Positions 17,692-25,862 of a stretch of 64,000 bases of DNA are shown here, piece by piece. The translations under genes were made by a program, and so were the position numbers. Under the pieces are notes generated by a model. That model saw only the letters and a list, made by a program, of their open reading frames with translations. It searched no databases and had not been told where the DNA came from. Source of the DNA: Pedobacter sp. MR2016-24 (lineage in GTDB: Bacteria > Bacteroidota > Bacteroidia > Sphingobacteriales > Sphingobacteriaceae); contig NZ_JAPIVO010000005.1 of assembly GCF_026239655.1 (NCBI RefSeq), positions 372,001 through 436,000 on the forward strand, given 5' to 3'. Numbering within the stretch: position 1 is the stretch's first letter; the number at the start of each line of letters is the position of its first letter.

Positions 17692-18162
17692 TTATTTCTC
17701 TAATTGCATAATGCTCGTCGCCTCATTAATCATTTCATTAAGCGGCTTAACAGTAAACATCGATTGATTCAGCATTATATTTTTTTCCTTACCATTCACA
17801 TTGAAAGTCATATTTCCCGTAGCATTCATCGTCACACCGAAAAAAGCAACAGTACTCGCCACCAGGAAACCATCAAAATCATTCAGGTTGTAAGCAACTT
17901 CACCGGCAAATATATTTTTCTTTACGAGCAGTTGCTTTGCATCCATATCAATTGTATTTTTTGCAGTCAGTCTGAGTGCCGCTGCAGCACCAAGAAGAAT
18001 CATAAATACACCCACCCACATTGCTCCTTCTTTACCTTCGTCATGAAAAAAAGTAAATTTTAGTCCGCCCAGGATAAATAGCCCACTAAGCAGTCCAATA
18101 AACACAAGCTGAGATTTCAATTGGTATTTGTTGCCGTCCTGTACAAAATATTTATAAGTCAT
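17692..18162 (-). CDS. Membrane protein of unknown function
   Basis: A 156-residue protein with two predicted membrane helices (about 18-36, LVFIGLLSGLFILGGL, and 46-66, GAMWVGVFMILLGAAAAL) and a C-terminal soluble beta-rich segment (IDMDAKQLLVKKNIFAGEVAYNL, 21 residues split here for description as IDMDAKQLLV and KKNIFAGEVAYNL). The arrangement matches its downstream neighbour at 17200, suggesting divergent paralogues or partners. The ATG is at 18160-18162. No enzymatic motif is visible. Confidence 0.6.
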   Translation of the reverse strand: MTYKYFVQDGNKYQLKSQLVFIGLLSGLFILGGLKFTFFHDEGKEGAMWVGVFMILLGAAAALRLTAKNTIDMDAKQLLVKKNIFAGEVAYNLNDFDGFLVASTVAFFGVTMNATGNMTFNVNGKEKNIMLNQSMFTVKPLNEMINEATSIMQLEK

Positions 18163-18332
18163 TGGTAATTGGTAATTTAGATATTTAAAGATTTATTTAT
18201 TCATATTACAGCGACTAAAATTCCTTTAGCGTATAATATTAATAAAACTGACAACAAATCTAATGCCATGAAATTTACTTATTGGAGATATTTTAATAAA
18301 ATAGTAAAGACATCAGTACGTTTCCGGCATTA

Positions 18333-18944
18333 TCATCCTGCTACAGTAATTGTTACCACTTCAATTTTATTTCCATTAATTTTAAAATGAATGATCCGGT
18401 CAGATCCATAACAGGTCGTGCTGCCTTCCTCCTCAACCCAATAGGATTCTTCAATCTGCAGGAAATAAACCTGCATCTCTTCATCATAAAGCAGAGAAAT
18501 GGAGTCTGGGCAATCTTCGTCACTCACCGCAGATCTTGCAGATTTTCTGTGGTTAAAATCCATATCTAAACCGCTTTTATACACTTCAGTCAGGTCTCCT
18601 TCCTTCAGGAAAATAGGCAGATGAGGGAGCAGAATTTTACTATAATAGGTCGATGATTTATAGTTCTCCAGGCTATCCCCATGCTGGTAATTCCATTGCG
18701 CTATGCCCTTTAACAATGTATTATACACCTTTTCATCTCTTAAAATAGCAACAGGAAGTTCTGAAAAATGACGATTCAAAGCAGCGCTGTTCGTATCCGG
18801 AACGGCAATCACAGTATCAGCCATAGGCTGCTCAGCCGGAGTAGTGGTACTGTCCCGGAGCACATTTTGTGCCCCTTTATCCTGGCAGGAGCATATAATT
18901 GTTAATAGTGCAGCAAATAAAATAGTTTTGTAAATTGACATCAT
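18333..18944 (-). CDS. Putative lipoprotein
   Basis: A 203-residue protein with a lipoprotein signal: a hydrophobic stretch AALLTIICSC near residues 11-20 ending in a cysteine that fits a lipobox (TIICSC, then QDKG). A disordered Ser/Thr/Pro-rich linker (about 25-60) follows, then a soluble domain (about 65-203) with PVAILRDEKVYNTLLKGIAQW and a C-terminal beta hairpin IIHFKINGNKIEVVTITVAG. I do not recognise the family. It stands alone, 170 bp from the preceding gene pair and 421 bp from the alcohol dehydrogenase. Confidence 0.65.
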   Translation of the reverse strand: MMSIYKTILFAALLTIICSCQDKGAQNVLRDSTTTPAEQPMADTVIAVPDTNSAALNRHFSELPVAILRDEKVYNTLLKGIAQWNYQHGDSLENYKSSTYYSKILLPHLPIFLKEGDLTEVYKSGLDMDFNHRKSARSAVSDEDCPDSISLLYDEEMQVYFLQIEESYWVEEEGSTTCYGSDRIIHFKINGNKIEVVTITVAG

Positions 18945-19365
18945 TCAAAATAAGGTTACTGTTAGCTATGATCGTCTTTTAATTTACATAAAAACGGGGG
19001 ATTGAGTATCTGTGCATATCCATAGCATAAACGTCTCTTTCACTTTATTATCTGAAATAAAATAAAACCACCCTTCAAAAGCCTGCGCTACTGATGGGTG
19101 CTGAATTTAATAATTTATTACAAATACCGCAGATGGTCAGCGAACGATCAGCATCAAACTACTGATAAACCCTGGCAGTATAAGCTGTATCAACCCCTGC
19201 CTGTACATATACCAGTAGACCGCTATTCAACCGGACAAATCTATGGTGCGGCGGAAGGTTATGGATAGCCTTAGTTAATGTTTGAATTTTGCAATCATAT
19301 GTTTGATATTCGCTGTCAGGACATCAATTTAAGTCATTAACTTTATCCAAACAATTAATTATACA
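18945..19365. other. Intergenic region without a clear gene
   Basis: No full gene is visible in these 421 bp. On the minus strand about 19320-19165 there is an open stretch of about 50 codons with protein-like composition (IHNLPPHHRFVRLNSGLLVY, VQAGVDTAYTARVY) but no ATG and a stop at both ends. It may be the remnant of a small secreted protein gene. The region next to 19366 (TAACTTTAT around 19337) may hold the dehydrogenase promoter, but I cannot place its -33 element. Confidence 0.3.
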
Positions 19366-20409
19366 ATGATAGAAGCAAAAGGATATGCGGCACAAAGTGC
19401 CGAAACAGACCTGGCCCCATGGTCATTTGAACGCCGTGAAGTTGGTCCGCATGATGTACAGTTTGATATTTTATTCTGCGGGGTATGCCATTCAGATCTT
19501 CACCAGATTAAAAACGACTGGTTTCCAGGGATTTTCCCTATGGTACCTGGTCACGAAATTGTAGGACGTGTGATCAAGGTGGGTGACCATGTTACCAAAT
19601 TCAAAGTGGGTGATCTTGCCGGTACAGGCTGTATGGTTGATTCCTGTCAGGTTTGTGAAAACTGCAAAAAAGACCTGGAGCAATATTGCCTGGAGGGAAA
19701 TACCGGAACTTACAATAGTTTATCACGGGATGGGGTAACACCTACCTACGGTGGGTATTCCAATACAATCGTGGTAAGAGAAGAATTTGTACTACATGTA
19801 TCGGATAAACTGAATCTGGCCGCTGTTGCACCATTATTATGTGCAGGTATCACTACCTATTCTCCTCTAAAACACTGGAAAGTAGGTAAAGGTCATAAAC
19901 TTGCGGTATTGGGTCTGGGCGGACTAGGACATATGGCTGTTAAATTTGGTGTAGCTTTTGGGGCTGAAGTGACAGTACTAAGTACCTCACCTAAAAAAGA
20001 AGAAGATGCTAAAAAGCTGGGTGCGCATCATTTTGTAGTCACTACAGATGAGGCACAGGTAAAAGCAGCGATGGGCACTTTTGATTTCATATTAGATACC
20101 GTATCTGCGGAACATGATTTTAACATGTACCTTTCCTTATTAAAATCTGATGGTACGCTCATTTGTGTCGGTGTGCCGTCAAAACCAGCGGAGATAGCTG
20201 CTTTCAGCTTACTTGCCGGCAGGAAAAGTATTGGCGGATCTGCCATCGGCGGTATCGCGGAAACTCAGGAGATGCTGGACTACTGTGCTGAACATAACAT
20301 CGTATCCGACATTGAGATGATTGATATGAAGGACATCAAATCTGCCTATGAAAGGATGCAAAAAGGTGATGTTCGTTACAGGTTTGTAATTGATATGGCA
20401 ACATTATAA
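19366..20409 (+). CDS. Zinc-dependent NAD(P)-linked alcohol dehydrogenase (YahK-like)
   Basis: A medium-chain dehydrogenase of 347 residues, probably an aldehyde reductase or cinnamyl-alcohol-type enzyme. The catalytic zinc site is CGVCHSDLHQIKNDW near residue 39 with GHEIVGRV near 60. The structural zinc cysteines are in CQVCENCKKDLEQYC (about 93-107). The Rossmann motif LAVLGLGGLGHMAVKFG is near residue 176 and the C-terminal half carries FDFILDTVSAEHD. The neutral SerThr after the Rossmann strand (TVLSTSPKKEEDA) favours NADP(H). It is a single-gene unit 56 bp before efp. Confidence 0.9.
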   Translation: MIEAKGYAAQSAETDLAPWSFERREVGPHDVQFDILFCGVCHSDLHQIKNDWFPGIFPMVPGHEIVGRVIKVGDHVTKFKVGDLAGTGCMVDSCQVCENCKKDLEQYCLEGNTGTYNSLSRDGVTPTYGGYSNTIVVREEFVLHVSDKLNLAAVAPLLCAGITTYSPLKHWKVGKGHKLAVLGLGGLGHMAVKFGVAFGAEVTVLSTSPKKEEDAKKLGAHHFVVTTDEAQVKAAMGTFDFILDTVSAEHDFNMYLSLLKSDGTLICVGVPSKPAEIAAFSLLAGRKSIGGSAIGGIAETQEMLDYCAEHNIVSDIEMIDMKDIKSAYERMQKGDVRYRFVIDMATL

Positions 20410-20431
20410 TTATAAATAGACAAAAAGCACA

Positions 20432-20439
20432 TATATTTG
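20432..20439 (+). promoter_or_regulatory. Candidate -7 element of efp promoter
   Basis: TATATTTG matches the Bacteroidetes -7 consensus TAnnTTTG exactly and lies 27 bp upstream of the efp start codon. No convincing -33 TTTG is found at the right distance, so only the -7 half is supported. Confidence 0.4.
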
Positions 20440-20465
20440 GGCTCAAATTTTACAATTATAATTTT

Positions 20466-21026
20466 ATGGCTAAGGCATCTGAAACAAAAGTGGGAAATAT
20501 TTTACGTTACAACGGTGAACTGGTAACGGTTACAGAATTTGTACATCGTACACCAGGTAAAGGTGGCGCCTTCTACTTAGGGAAATTTCGTAACATCAAA
20601 ACCGGCAAAATTGTAGAGGCCCGTTTGGGAACTGACGAGCAGGTTGAGATTTGCCGTGTAGAAACTAACGATTTTCAATACTTGTATGAAGAAGGTGACT
20701 ATTTCGTGGTAATGGATAATGTTACTTTTGATCAGTTCAATGTGCCTAAAGCATTGTTCGGACCATCAGCGAAGTTCCTGAAAGAAGGAATGGATGTGAT
20801 CGTTTCTTTTGAAAGTGAAGAACCGATTATGGCTCAGGCACCAAACTTTGTAGACCTGGAAATTACTTATGCTGAACCAGCTGTTAAAGGAGATACTTCT
20901 TCAGGTGCTCAGAAATATGCAACTACCGAAAACGGAATTGAGATTAAAGTTCCGCTATTTGTAAACCAGGGAGATAAAATTAAAGTAGATACCCGTACAG
21001 GAGAATATATTGAGCGCGTAAAATAA
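20466..21026 (+). CDS. efp: Translation elongation factor P
   Basis: Relieves ribosome stalling at consecutive prolines. It has 186 residues with the three usual beta domains: KOW-like domain I (1-62, with FVHRTPGKGGAFYLGKFRN), then the central OB domain (about 66-128, FQYLYEEGDYFVVMDNVTF) and the C-terminal OB domain (about 135-186, GIEIKVPLFVNQGDKIKVDT ending TGEYIERVK). The domain I tip reads PGKGGAF, so the usual modifiable lysine is present. An intrinsic terminator follows at 21051. Length and ends are canonical. Confidence 0.97.
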   Translation: MAKASETKVGNILRYNGELVTVTEFVHRTPGKGGAFYLGKFRNIKTGKIVEARLGTDEQVEICRVETNDFQYLYEEGDYFVVMDNVTFDQFNVPKALFGPSAKFLKEGMDVIVSFESEEPIMAQAPNFVDLEITYAEPAVKGDTSSGAQKYATTENGIEIKVPLFVNQGDKIKVDTRTGEYIERVK

Positions 21027-21050
21027 TACCTGTTCCTTTTAAAAATTCTT

Positions 21051-21083
21051 AAAAGCGGCTCATTCAAACGGGCCGCTTTTTTT
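21051..21083 (+). terminator. Intrinsic terminator of efp
   Basis: AAAAGCGGC stem, 12-base loop, GCCGCTTTT and a run of T. The 9-bp perfect GC-containing stem followed by T7 is a textbook rho-independent terminator. The stop codon of the convergent HxlR gene starts within the T run. Confidence 0.88.
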
Positions 21084-21462
21084 ATGCCATTTTATGATCG
21101 GTATACGCTGTACGTGAAGCCTTTATAGCGGGCATATGCTGCAATGCCCAGTCAATCAGCTGTGTCATAGCAGGCAGTAAACTACTTCCCCGCTCAGTTA
21201 AAGTATATTCTACACGCGGCGGCACCTGGGGATAAACTTTTCTTGACACTAAGCCATCCGCTTCCAGAGTTTTAAGCGTTACGGTCAGCATTTTCTGTGA
21301 AATGGTTCCGATAACAGCATTAATTTCATTGAACCTTAAAGTACCCTCCTCTCCCAGGATAGTGATGACCAGTATAGACCATTTATCACCCACCCTGTCC
21401 AGCACATCTCTTACCGGACAATCTGAAATGCCTTCGTATTTTTTTAAATTTTCTTTTACCAT
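21082..21462 (-). CDS. HxlR family transcriptional regulator
   Basis: A 126-residue winged-helix regulator of the HxlR/YtfH type. CPVRDVLDRVGDKWSILVI near residues 16-34 contains the conserved cysteine, which in related proteins senses thiol-reactive compounds. EEGTLRFNEINAVIGTISQK is the recognition region and VEYTLTERGSSLLPAM the wing. It is divergent from the SDR gene at 21602, the same arrangement as ytfH-ytfG in Escherichia coli, so it probably controls that oxidoreductase. Confidence 0.92.
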   Translation of the reverse strand: MVKENLKKYEGISDCPVRDVLDRVGDKWSILVITILGEEGTLRFNEINAVIGTISQKMLTVTLKTLEADGLVSRKVYPQVPPRVEYTLTERGSSLLPAMTQLIDWALQHMPAIKASRTAYTDHKMA

Positions 21463-21546
21463 AAACTGTTGAAAATGAACAATAGTAACCTGAAAGTTAG
21501 TAACTGATGTTGCCGTGCCTTCTTGACAAGTGTTAACCGACTGACT

Positions 21547-21576
21547 ACCTTTAACTCTCTAAAAGTAAGTAAAGGT
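21547..21576. promoter_or_regulatory. Candidate HxlR operator
   Basis: ACCTTTA at 21547-21553 and TAAAGGT at 21570-21576 form an inverted repeat around 16 bp, extended by inner ACT and AGT pairs. It lies 25 bp before the start of the SDR gene. A second TAAC-6 bp-GTTA inverted repeat is at about 21486-21499. Sites of this sort fit dimeric HxlR regulators; the assignment is inferred. Confidence 0.45.
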
Positions 21577-21601
21577 TTGGATAAATTTAAATTATAATCA
21601 G

Positions 21602-22483
21602 ATGAGTAAGATTTTAGTAACCGGAGCCACAGGACAGCTGGGTGCCGCAGTGACAGAAAGCCTGTTAAAAAGAACAGATGCCAGTAATATCAGCATATTG
21701 GTACGCGATGCAGCTAAAGCCGCCGCCTTTAAGGCCAAAGGCGTAACCGTAGCAGTTGGTGATTACAGTGATTATGCTGCTGTGCTGGCGGCCTTGCGGG
21801 GCATTGACAAGTTATATCTAGTTTCCGGAACGGACCTGGAAAACCGTGCTGCACAACATGAAAATGTAATCAATGCGGCTAAAGAAGCAGGTGTAAGACA
21901 GGTGCTTTATACCAGTTTTCAGCGCAAAAAAAACATCAGCCATTCCGCAATTGCCGAAGTATCTGAAAGTCATATTCAAACTGAACGCATTTTGAAAGCG
22001 TCCGGATTGATTTATACCATACTCCAGCACGGCCTGTATGCGGATATTATTCCTGCATTCGCTGGTGAACAGTTACTGGAAACAAAAACTATTTACCTGC
22101 CCTCGGGAACAGGTAAAGTATCTTTTGCGGTCAGAGCAGATTTAGCGGAGGCGGAAGCTACTATTTTATTGGATCAAACCCATAAGTTCGACAATAAGGA
22201 ACTGGAATTTACAGGCAATGAAGCAGTTTCCTGGGAGGAGATCGCAAAGATGATTTCCGGAATTACCGGGGAAACCATCGCTTATGTCTCTCCCTCCGAA
22301 GATGAGTTTAAGGGAGTATTAACGCAGGCAGGTGTGCCTCTTCAAATTGTGGGGATGCTCGCTGACTTTAATGCAGGCATAGCGGCAGGTGAATTCGAAG
22401 AGATCAAACCAGATCTTGAAACTATTCTCGGAAGAAAACCTGCAACTGTAAAATCGTACTTACAATCTGTTTACGGAAAGTAA
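21602..22483 (+). CDS. NmrA-like SDR, probable NAD(P)H:quinone oxidoreductase
   Basis: An atypical short-chain dehydrogenase of 293 residues, close to YtfG/QOR2. The nucleotide-binding motif is ILVTGATGQLGAAVTESLLK at residues 4-23, followed by SILVRDAAKAAAF, where Arg favours NADPH. GVTVAVGDYSDYAAVLAAL and LYLVSG complete the Rossmann domain. The family has a reduced active site without the usual YxxxK. The partner regulator is divergent, and a strong terminator follows at 22495. The likely role is reduction of quinones or other electrophiles. Confidence 0.88.
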   Translation: MSKILVTGATGQLGAAVTESLLKRTDASNISILVRDAAKAAAFKAKGVTVAVGDYSDYAAVLAALRGIDKLYLVSGTDLENRAAQHENVINAAKEAGVRQVLYTSFQRKKNISHSAIAEVSESHIQTERILKASGLIYTILQHGLYADIIPAFAGEQLLETKTIYLPSGTGKVSFAVRADLAEAEATILLDQTHKFDNKELEFTGNEAVSWEEIAKMISGITGETIAYVSPSEDEFKGVLTQAGVPLQIVGMLADFNAGIAAGEFEEIKPDLETILGRKPATVKSYLQSVYGK

Positions 22484-22494
22484 CCGTAGCAGCG

Positions 22495-22526
22495 AGCTAC
22501 AGCGATGGAAATCGCTGTAGCTTTTT
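22495..22526 (+). terminator. Intrinsic terminator after the quinone oxidoreductase gene
   Basis: A perfect 12-bp stem AGCTACAGCGAT / ATCGCTGTAGCT with a GGAA tetraloop, followed by TTTTTATTT. Confidence 0.9.
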
Positions 22527-22565
22527 ATTTCATTTCGAGTTGCCATTGGAAGTATGCAATATTGT

Positions 22566-22601
22566 TTGTCGCGAATACCCTTACAAATTGTCGCAATCAC
22601 C
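22566..22601 (+). promoter_or_regulatory. Tandem direct repeat upstream of the doxX-SRPBCC operon
   Basis: TTGTCGCGAATACC (22566-22579) and TTGTCGCAATCACC (22588-22601), 12 of 14 identical, start 22 bp apart, two turns of the helix. Such spacing is typical of AraC-family activator sites. They lie 81-117 bp before the doxX start. No AraC gene is adjacent, so the regulator is unknown. Confidence 0.5.
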
Positions 22602-22682
22602 TACCTTTTTATTAAATTGAAATGCTGAGATTAGATTCAGGAATCAAAAAATACCGAAATCATTCTAAACAAAAATTATCAT

Positions 22683-23060
22683 ATGAAAAGTAAAATTCTA
22701 TTTGGCGTAAGCCTGTTATTCGGACTCATGTTTATCAATGCCGGCCTCAACAAGTTTTTTAACTATATGCCTATGCCCAAAGATTTACCTGAAAGCATGG
22801 TAAAATTAATGGGCGCATTTATGGCTATAGGCTGGTTGATGCCTCTAGTTGCAGTAGCTGAAATTGTAGGTGGCTCACTTTTTATGATTCCCAGATACAG
22901 AGCACTTGGTGCACTGATCATTTTCCCTGTCAACATCGGCATCCTCTTAACCAATATATATGATGCTCCTTCCGGCTTACCCATTGCAGCGATTTTAATG
23001 GTGATTAACCTTTGGGCCCTGTACGAAGACCGTGAAAAATTATTACCATTAGTCAGATAA
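22683..23060 (+). CDS. DoxX-like membrane protein
   Basis: A 125-residue protein with four hydrophobic helices (about 5-22, 43-63, 70-90, 97-113). The family marks are FINAGLNKFF in the first helix and AIGWLMPLVAVAEIVGGSLF in the second. DoxX-like proteins are associated with oxidative or thiol stress, but no reaction is established for this subgroup. It lies 29 bp upstream of an SRPBCC gene, clearly one operon, behind a tandem direct repeat that looks like an activator site. Confidence 0.82.
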   Translation: MKSKILFGVSLLFGLMFINAGLNKFFNYMPMPKDLPESMVKLMGAFMAIGWLMPLVAVAEIVGGSLFMIPRYRALGALIIFPVNIGILLTNIYDAPSGLPIAAILMVINLWALYEDREKLLPLVR

Positions 23061-23089
23061 TCAGCTTCAACTGCATCATTATATTACAC

Positions 23090-23515
23090 ATGGAAACCAA
23101 CGAAAAAACGAAAATAACTGTTCAGACTACTATTGCCGCTCCCCTGGAGAAAACATGGGCTTTCTGGACAGACCCCTTGCATATTGTTAAATGGAATAGT
23201 CCTTCTCAGGACTGGCACACGCCGGCAGCAGAAAATGATTTACGAAGGGGCGGTAAATTTCTAAGCCGGATGGAAGCTAAAGACGGCAGTTTCGGTTTTG
23301 ATTTCTGGGGTGTATACGACGAAGTAGTTCCAAATGAACGGATTGCCTATACGATCGGTGATGGAAGAAAAACAGAAATTATTTTTAGCAGCACTGGTAG
23401 TACGACAAGCATCACGGAGACTTTTGAAGCAGAAAATGAGAATCCTGTAGAAATGCAGCAGGATGGCTGGCAGGCTATTCTGGAAAACTTTAAAACCTAT
23501 ACTGAAAGCCATTAA
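23090..23515 (+). CDS. SRPBCC (AHSA1-like) domain protein
   Basis: A 141-residue START/AHSA1-like protein. The opening ITVQTTIAAPLEKTWAFWTD and the segment KWNSPSQDWHTPAAENDLR are typical, as are GFDFWGVYDEVVPNERIAYT and the C-terminal helix QQDGWQAILENFKTYTES. The fold forms a hydrophobic cavity for lipids or aromatic compounds. No catalytic activity is expected. It is cotranscribed with the DoxX gene. A perfect 8-bp hairpin follows it at 23527. Confidence 0.88.
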   Translation: METNEKTKITVQTTIAAPLEKTWAFWTDPLHIVKWNSPSQDWHTPAAENDLRRGGKFLSRMEAKDGSFGFDFWGVYDEVVPNERIAYTIGDGRKTEIIFSSTGSTTSITETFEAENENPVEMQQDGWQAILENFKTYTESH

Positions 23516-23526
23516 TGCCTGGAAAT

Positions 23527-23549
23527 TCCTGATCACACAGCGATCAGGA
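23527..23549. terminator. Hairpin after the SRPBCC gene
   Basis: TCCTGATC-7 bp-GATCAGGA, a perfect 8-bp stem 12 bp after the stop codon. There is no T run on the plus side, so this is a weak terminator or a 3'-end stabiliser. Confidence 0.45.
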
Positions 23550-23652
23550 TGACTCAGATGGTGAAGGAAAATTGATTTGTATCTTATCAATTACAATGTT
23601 TTTTCTGAGTTGAAAAATTTGTAGTATTGATTACACACAAATGTAAATCAAT

Positions 23653-24429
23653 ATGAAAAAACTACTCATCGTGGTGATGGCCTGCTATGGCCTGACCGCC
23701 CGCGCCCAGCTGCGCCCATCAGGAAATTTTATCCACCTCTATTCTGATTCAGTCATTTACGCAGATAAAATCAGACTCCGGCCAGATTTTACAGGTACAC
23801 TGCAATTAAGGGCAGATGCTAAAAGATTCCCCATGTCACAGGTTAAGTTCTTTAACAACGAAGACGGATTCTTTGCAAATACACGGAAGCTGAACCTTAT
23901 TCAACCAGCTGGTTTTGCCGAAAGGATTATTGAAGGCAGGATTAATGTTTTCCAGGAAGTGGACCTGGATCCCTTCCTTTATGACCGCCCTTATTATTTT
24001 AACGGGCGTAGAAATGAAACCGTTAATTTAAGTATGTACTATACTAAAGGTGAGGGCGATCTGCAAAAAGTGAAATACAATAACCTGAAGCGGGACATGG
24101 CCGATAATGCCGAAAGTATGCGGCTACTTGCTGGTTACAGGAAAAGCATGACCACCAGTAAAATTCTATATGTTTCTGCAGGGGTATCCATTATAGCCGG
24201 ACTCGTGGCTTTCATAATGGACAATAAAGACACCAGTGCCCCGGCTTTCACTTATGATCCCAAAGGATTCCCTAACGGTTTTAACCAGGACACGAAAATA
24301 AAACGCGGGGGTACTACAGCTGCTTTTATATTGATGGGCGCCAGCCTCGGGCTGGCAGGTGGTGGTTACGCAGTGCATTTAGGAGGCGTCAGACGGCTCG
24401 AGAATGCTGTGGATAGTTATAACAAATAA
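23653..24429 (+). CDS. Exported protein of unknown function
   Basis: A 258-residue protein with a signal peptide (1-19, ending LTARAQL). The mature part opens with a soluble domain (about 25-120, PSGNFIHLYSDSVIYADKIR) of beta-type composition. Two hydrophobic helices follow near 170-190 (ILYVSAGVSIIAGLVAFIM) and 223-245 (TAAFILMGASLGLAGGGYAV), with a loop of Asn, Lys and Pro between them. It may be an inner-membrane protein with a periplasmic head. I do not recognise the family. A bidirectional terminator separates it from the convergent gene. Confidence 0.62.
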   Translation: MKKLLIVVMACYGLTARAQLRPSGNFIHLYSDSVIYADKIRLRPDFTGTLQLRADAKRFPMSQVKFFNNEDGFFANTRKLNLIQPAGFAERIIEGRINVFQEVDLDPFLYDRPYYFNGRRNETVNLSMYYTKGEGDLQKVKYNNLKRDMADNAESMRLLAGYRKSMTTSKILYVSAGVSIIAGLVAFIMDNKDTSAPAFTYDPKGFPNGFNQDTKIKRGGTTAAFILMGASLGLAGGGYAVHLGGVRRLENAVDSYNK

Positions 24430-24443
24430 GTCAAAGTCAATCC

Positions 24444-24480
24444 ATACAGGGCCTGTTATTGCGTGACAGGCCCTGTATTT
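24444..24480. terminator. Bidirectional intrinsic terminator
   Basis: ATACAGGGCCTGT (24444-24456) and ACAGGCCCTGTAT (24466-24478), a perfect 13-bp stem with a 9-base loop and a trailing T run on the plus side. On the minus strand it covers the last codons of the metallopeptidase-like gene, so it can serve both convergent genes. Confidence 0.85.
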
Positions 24481-25775
24481 TGTAATTTAAACTCATAGGG
24501 CCATTCCGGATTATTTATATCCTCTTTAGCCACCTGAGCATGTGTTGCTGGAGCACCCATGACAATGAGCCACAAAAAGGCAGTCCCCGCAGGGACTTTA
24601 AATTGAGCAGTACCGGCCGGATCGGAGCAGGTATCACTATAAACACGGCTACCGTCTTCCTTAACAGCGAGGAAACCATAGCGCCATCCCGCCTCATTAA
24701 CTTTTAACGCACGGAATCCCGTAGCCCCCGCGATGCCTTTGAAGTTTAGGCTTATTGTTGTTCCCGCTGCAGGAACTCTCAATTTGATCCCATTGTAACC
24801 ATAATTTTCAGGGCAGTTGAGCTTCGCAATCCTAAACCAGCCGTCGTTTAATGTATCCAGTACAGTGTGGTGCTGATTAGCATAAGGAGCGGCGACATCC
24901 CTGATTCTTTCCATATCCCAGGTGATAAACCGGCTTACAGCTGTAAACATATCATCATTGAACTTCTTCTGGGTTCTGCTGGTCATTCTTTTGTAAGTCA
25001 TTACAATATCTTCCCCTTTTTTTGCTTCCCGAAGGAGCCGGCCAAAAAAGTCTGTTCCATGTTGATTTGACCAGTATTCCAGCACATAAGGAGAGTGATA
25101 AGTATTCTCCGGATGCAAAAAAGCAAAATGCGTCTTTTTCAGATAGCTTTTCAGATGGTAATTCTCAAAAGTCATCCACTCAGGATATACCTGCCATAAC
25201 ATATACTGAGCAGACATTTCCATGATCGGACCACGGAATCCCGTACCGTTATCGGCACTAGCCAGATATTGAAAAGCATGCCCTAATTCATGTGCCAGTG
25301 CACCATAAGGGGCTTTGCTCATTCTCACTGCGGGGGTCCACAGAATGCCGATTTTATCTTCTGCGCCGCCGCCAAAAGCAGTTTGTTCCTCCCCGCCAAT
25401 CACATAAAACAGGATTTTATACTGATCACTCAGGGATTTGCCTTTCTGTACAATTTTCAATTTGTTCACGTAGAAATCGTAAAAACGCTCGCATTCTTTC
25501 AGGGCAGCCCCGGTATCAAACCGTTTAGTTACATCCGGATTTTGCATGGGATCCTGCCCGAATTCTTTCGACCAGAAAATTGCAATGTTAGCTGATTCTG
25601 CTTTTCTTGAATTGCTGAACTCGCTGGTGCTGTCGCTGTAATCATTATGATCAGGCACCCGCCATACCTTCGCAGGTACATATGTTTGTTTGCTGATTTG
25701 TGCTGCTGCACTTCCTGCGAAGAAAATTATTGTGAGCATTGCCGCAGTGCCCTTAGAGAAGAAATTGAATACCAT
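24456..25775 (-). CDS. Secreted DUF6055-type putative zinc metallopeptidase
   Basis: An exported protein of about 439 residues. The ATG at 25775 gives a good signal peptide (MVFNFFSKGTAAML to AGSAAAQ); an ATG at 25808 would add 11 residues. The family resembles DUF6055. It contains the zincin motif GALAHELGHAFQY near residue 165 (HExxH), with a downstream glutamate in PIMEMSAQYMLWQVYPEW that could be the third ligand. The C-terminal 130 residues (about 310-439) look like a beta-sandwich. The substrate is unknown. Confidence 0.75.
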   Translation of the reverse strand: MVFNFFSKGTAAMLTIIFFAGSAAAQISKQTYVPAKVWRVPDHNDYSDSTSEFSNSRKAESANIAIFWSKEFGQDPMQNPDVTKRFDTGAALKECERFYDFYVNKLKIVQKGKSLSDQYKILFYVIGGEEQTAFGGGAEDKIGILWTPAVRMSKAPYGALAHELGHAFQYLASADNGTGFRGPIMEMSAQYMLWQVYPEWMTFENYHLKSYLKKTHFAFLHPENTYHSPYVLEYWSNQHGTDFFGRLLREAKKGEDIVMTYKRMTSRTQKKFNDDMFTAVSRFITWDMERIRDVAAPYANQHHTVLDTLNDGWFRIAKLNCPENYGYNGIKLRVPAAGTTISLNFKGIAGATGFRALKVNEAGWRYGFLAVKEDGSRVYSDTCSDPAGTAQFKVPAGTAFLWLIVMGAPATHAQVAKEDINNPEWPYEFKLQNTGPVTQ

Positions 25776-25862
25776 AATGATCTTTTTTGCTGCATTAAAG
25801 ATATCCATCCCTCACAAAGTCGTCCGGCCTGAATTTAACCGATATAACCCTTATTTTATCCT

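Noticed and set aside
18268..18390. Small 40-codon plus-strand frame (MKFTYWRYFNKIV...)
   Set aside because: It overlaps the 3' end of the lipoprotein gene on the other strand, has no homologue I recognise and no clear promoter.
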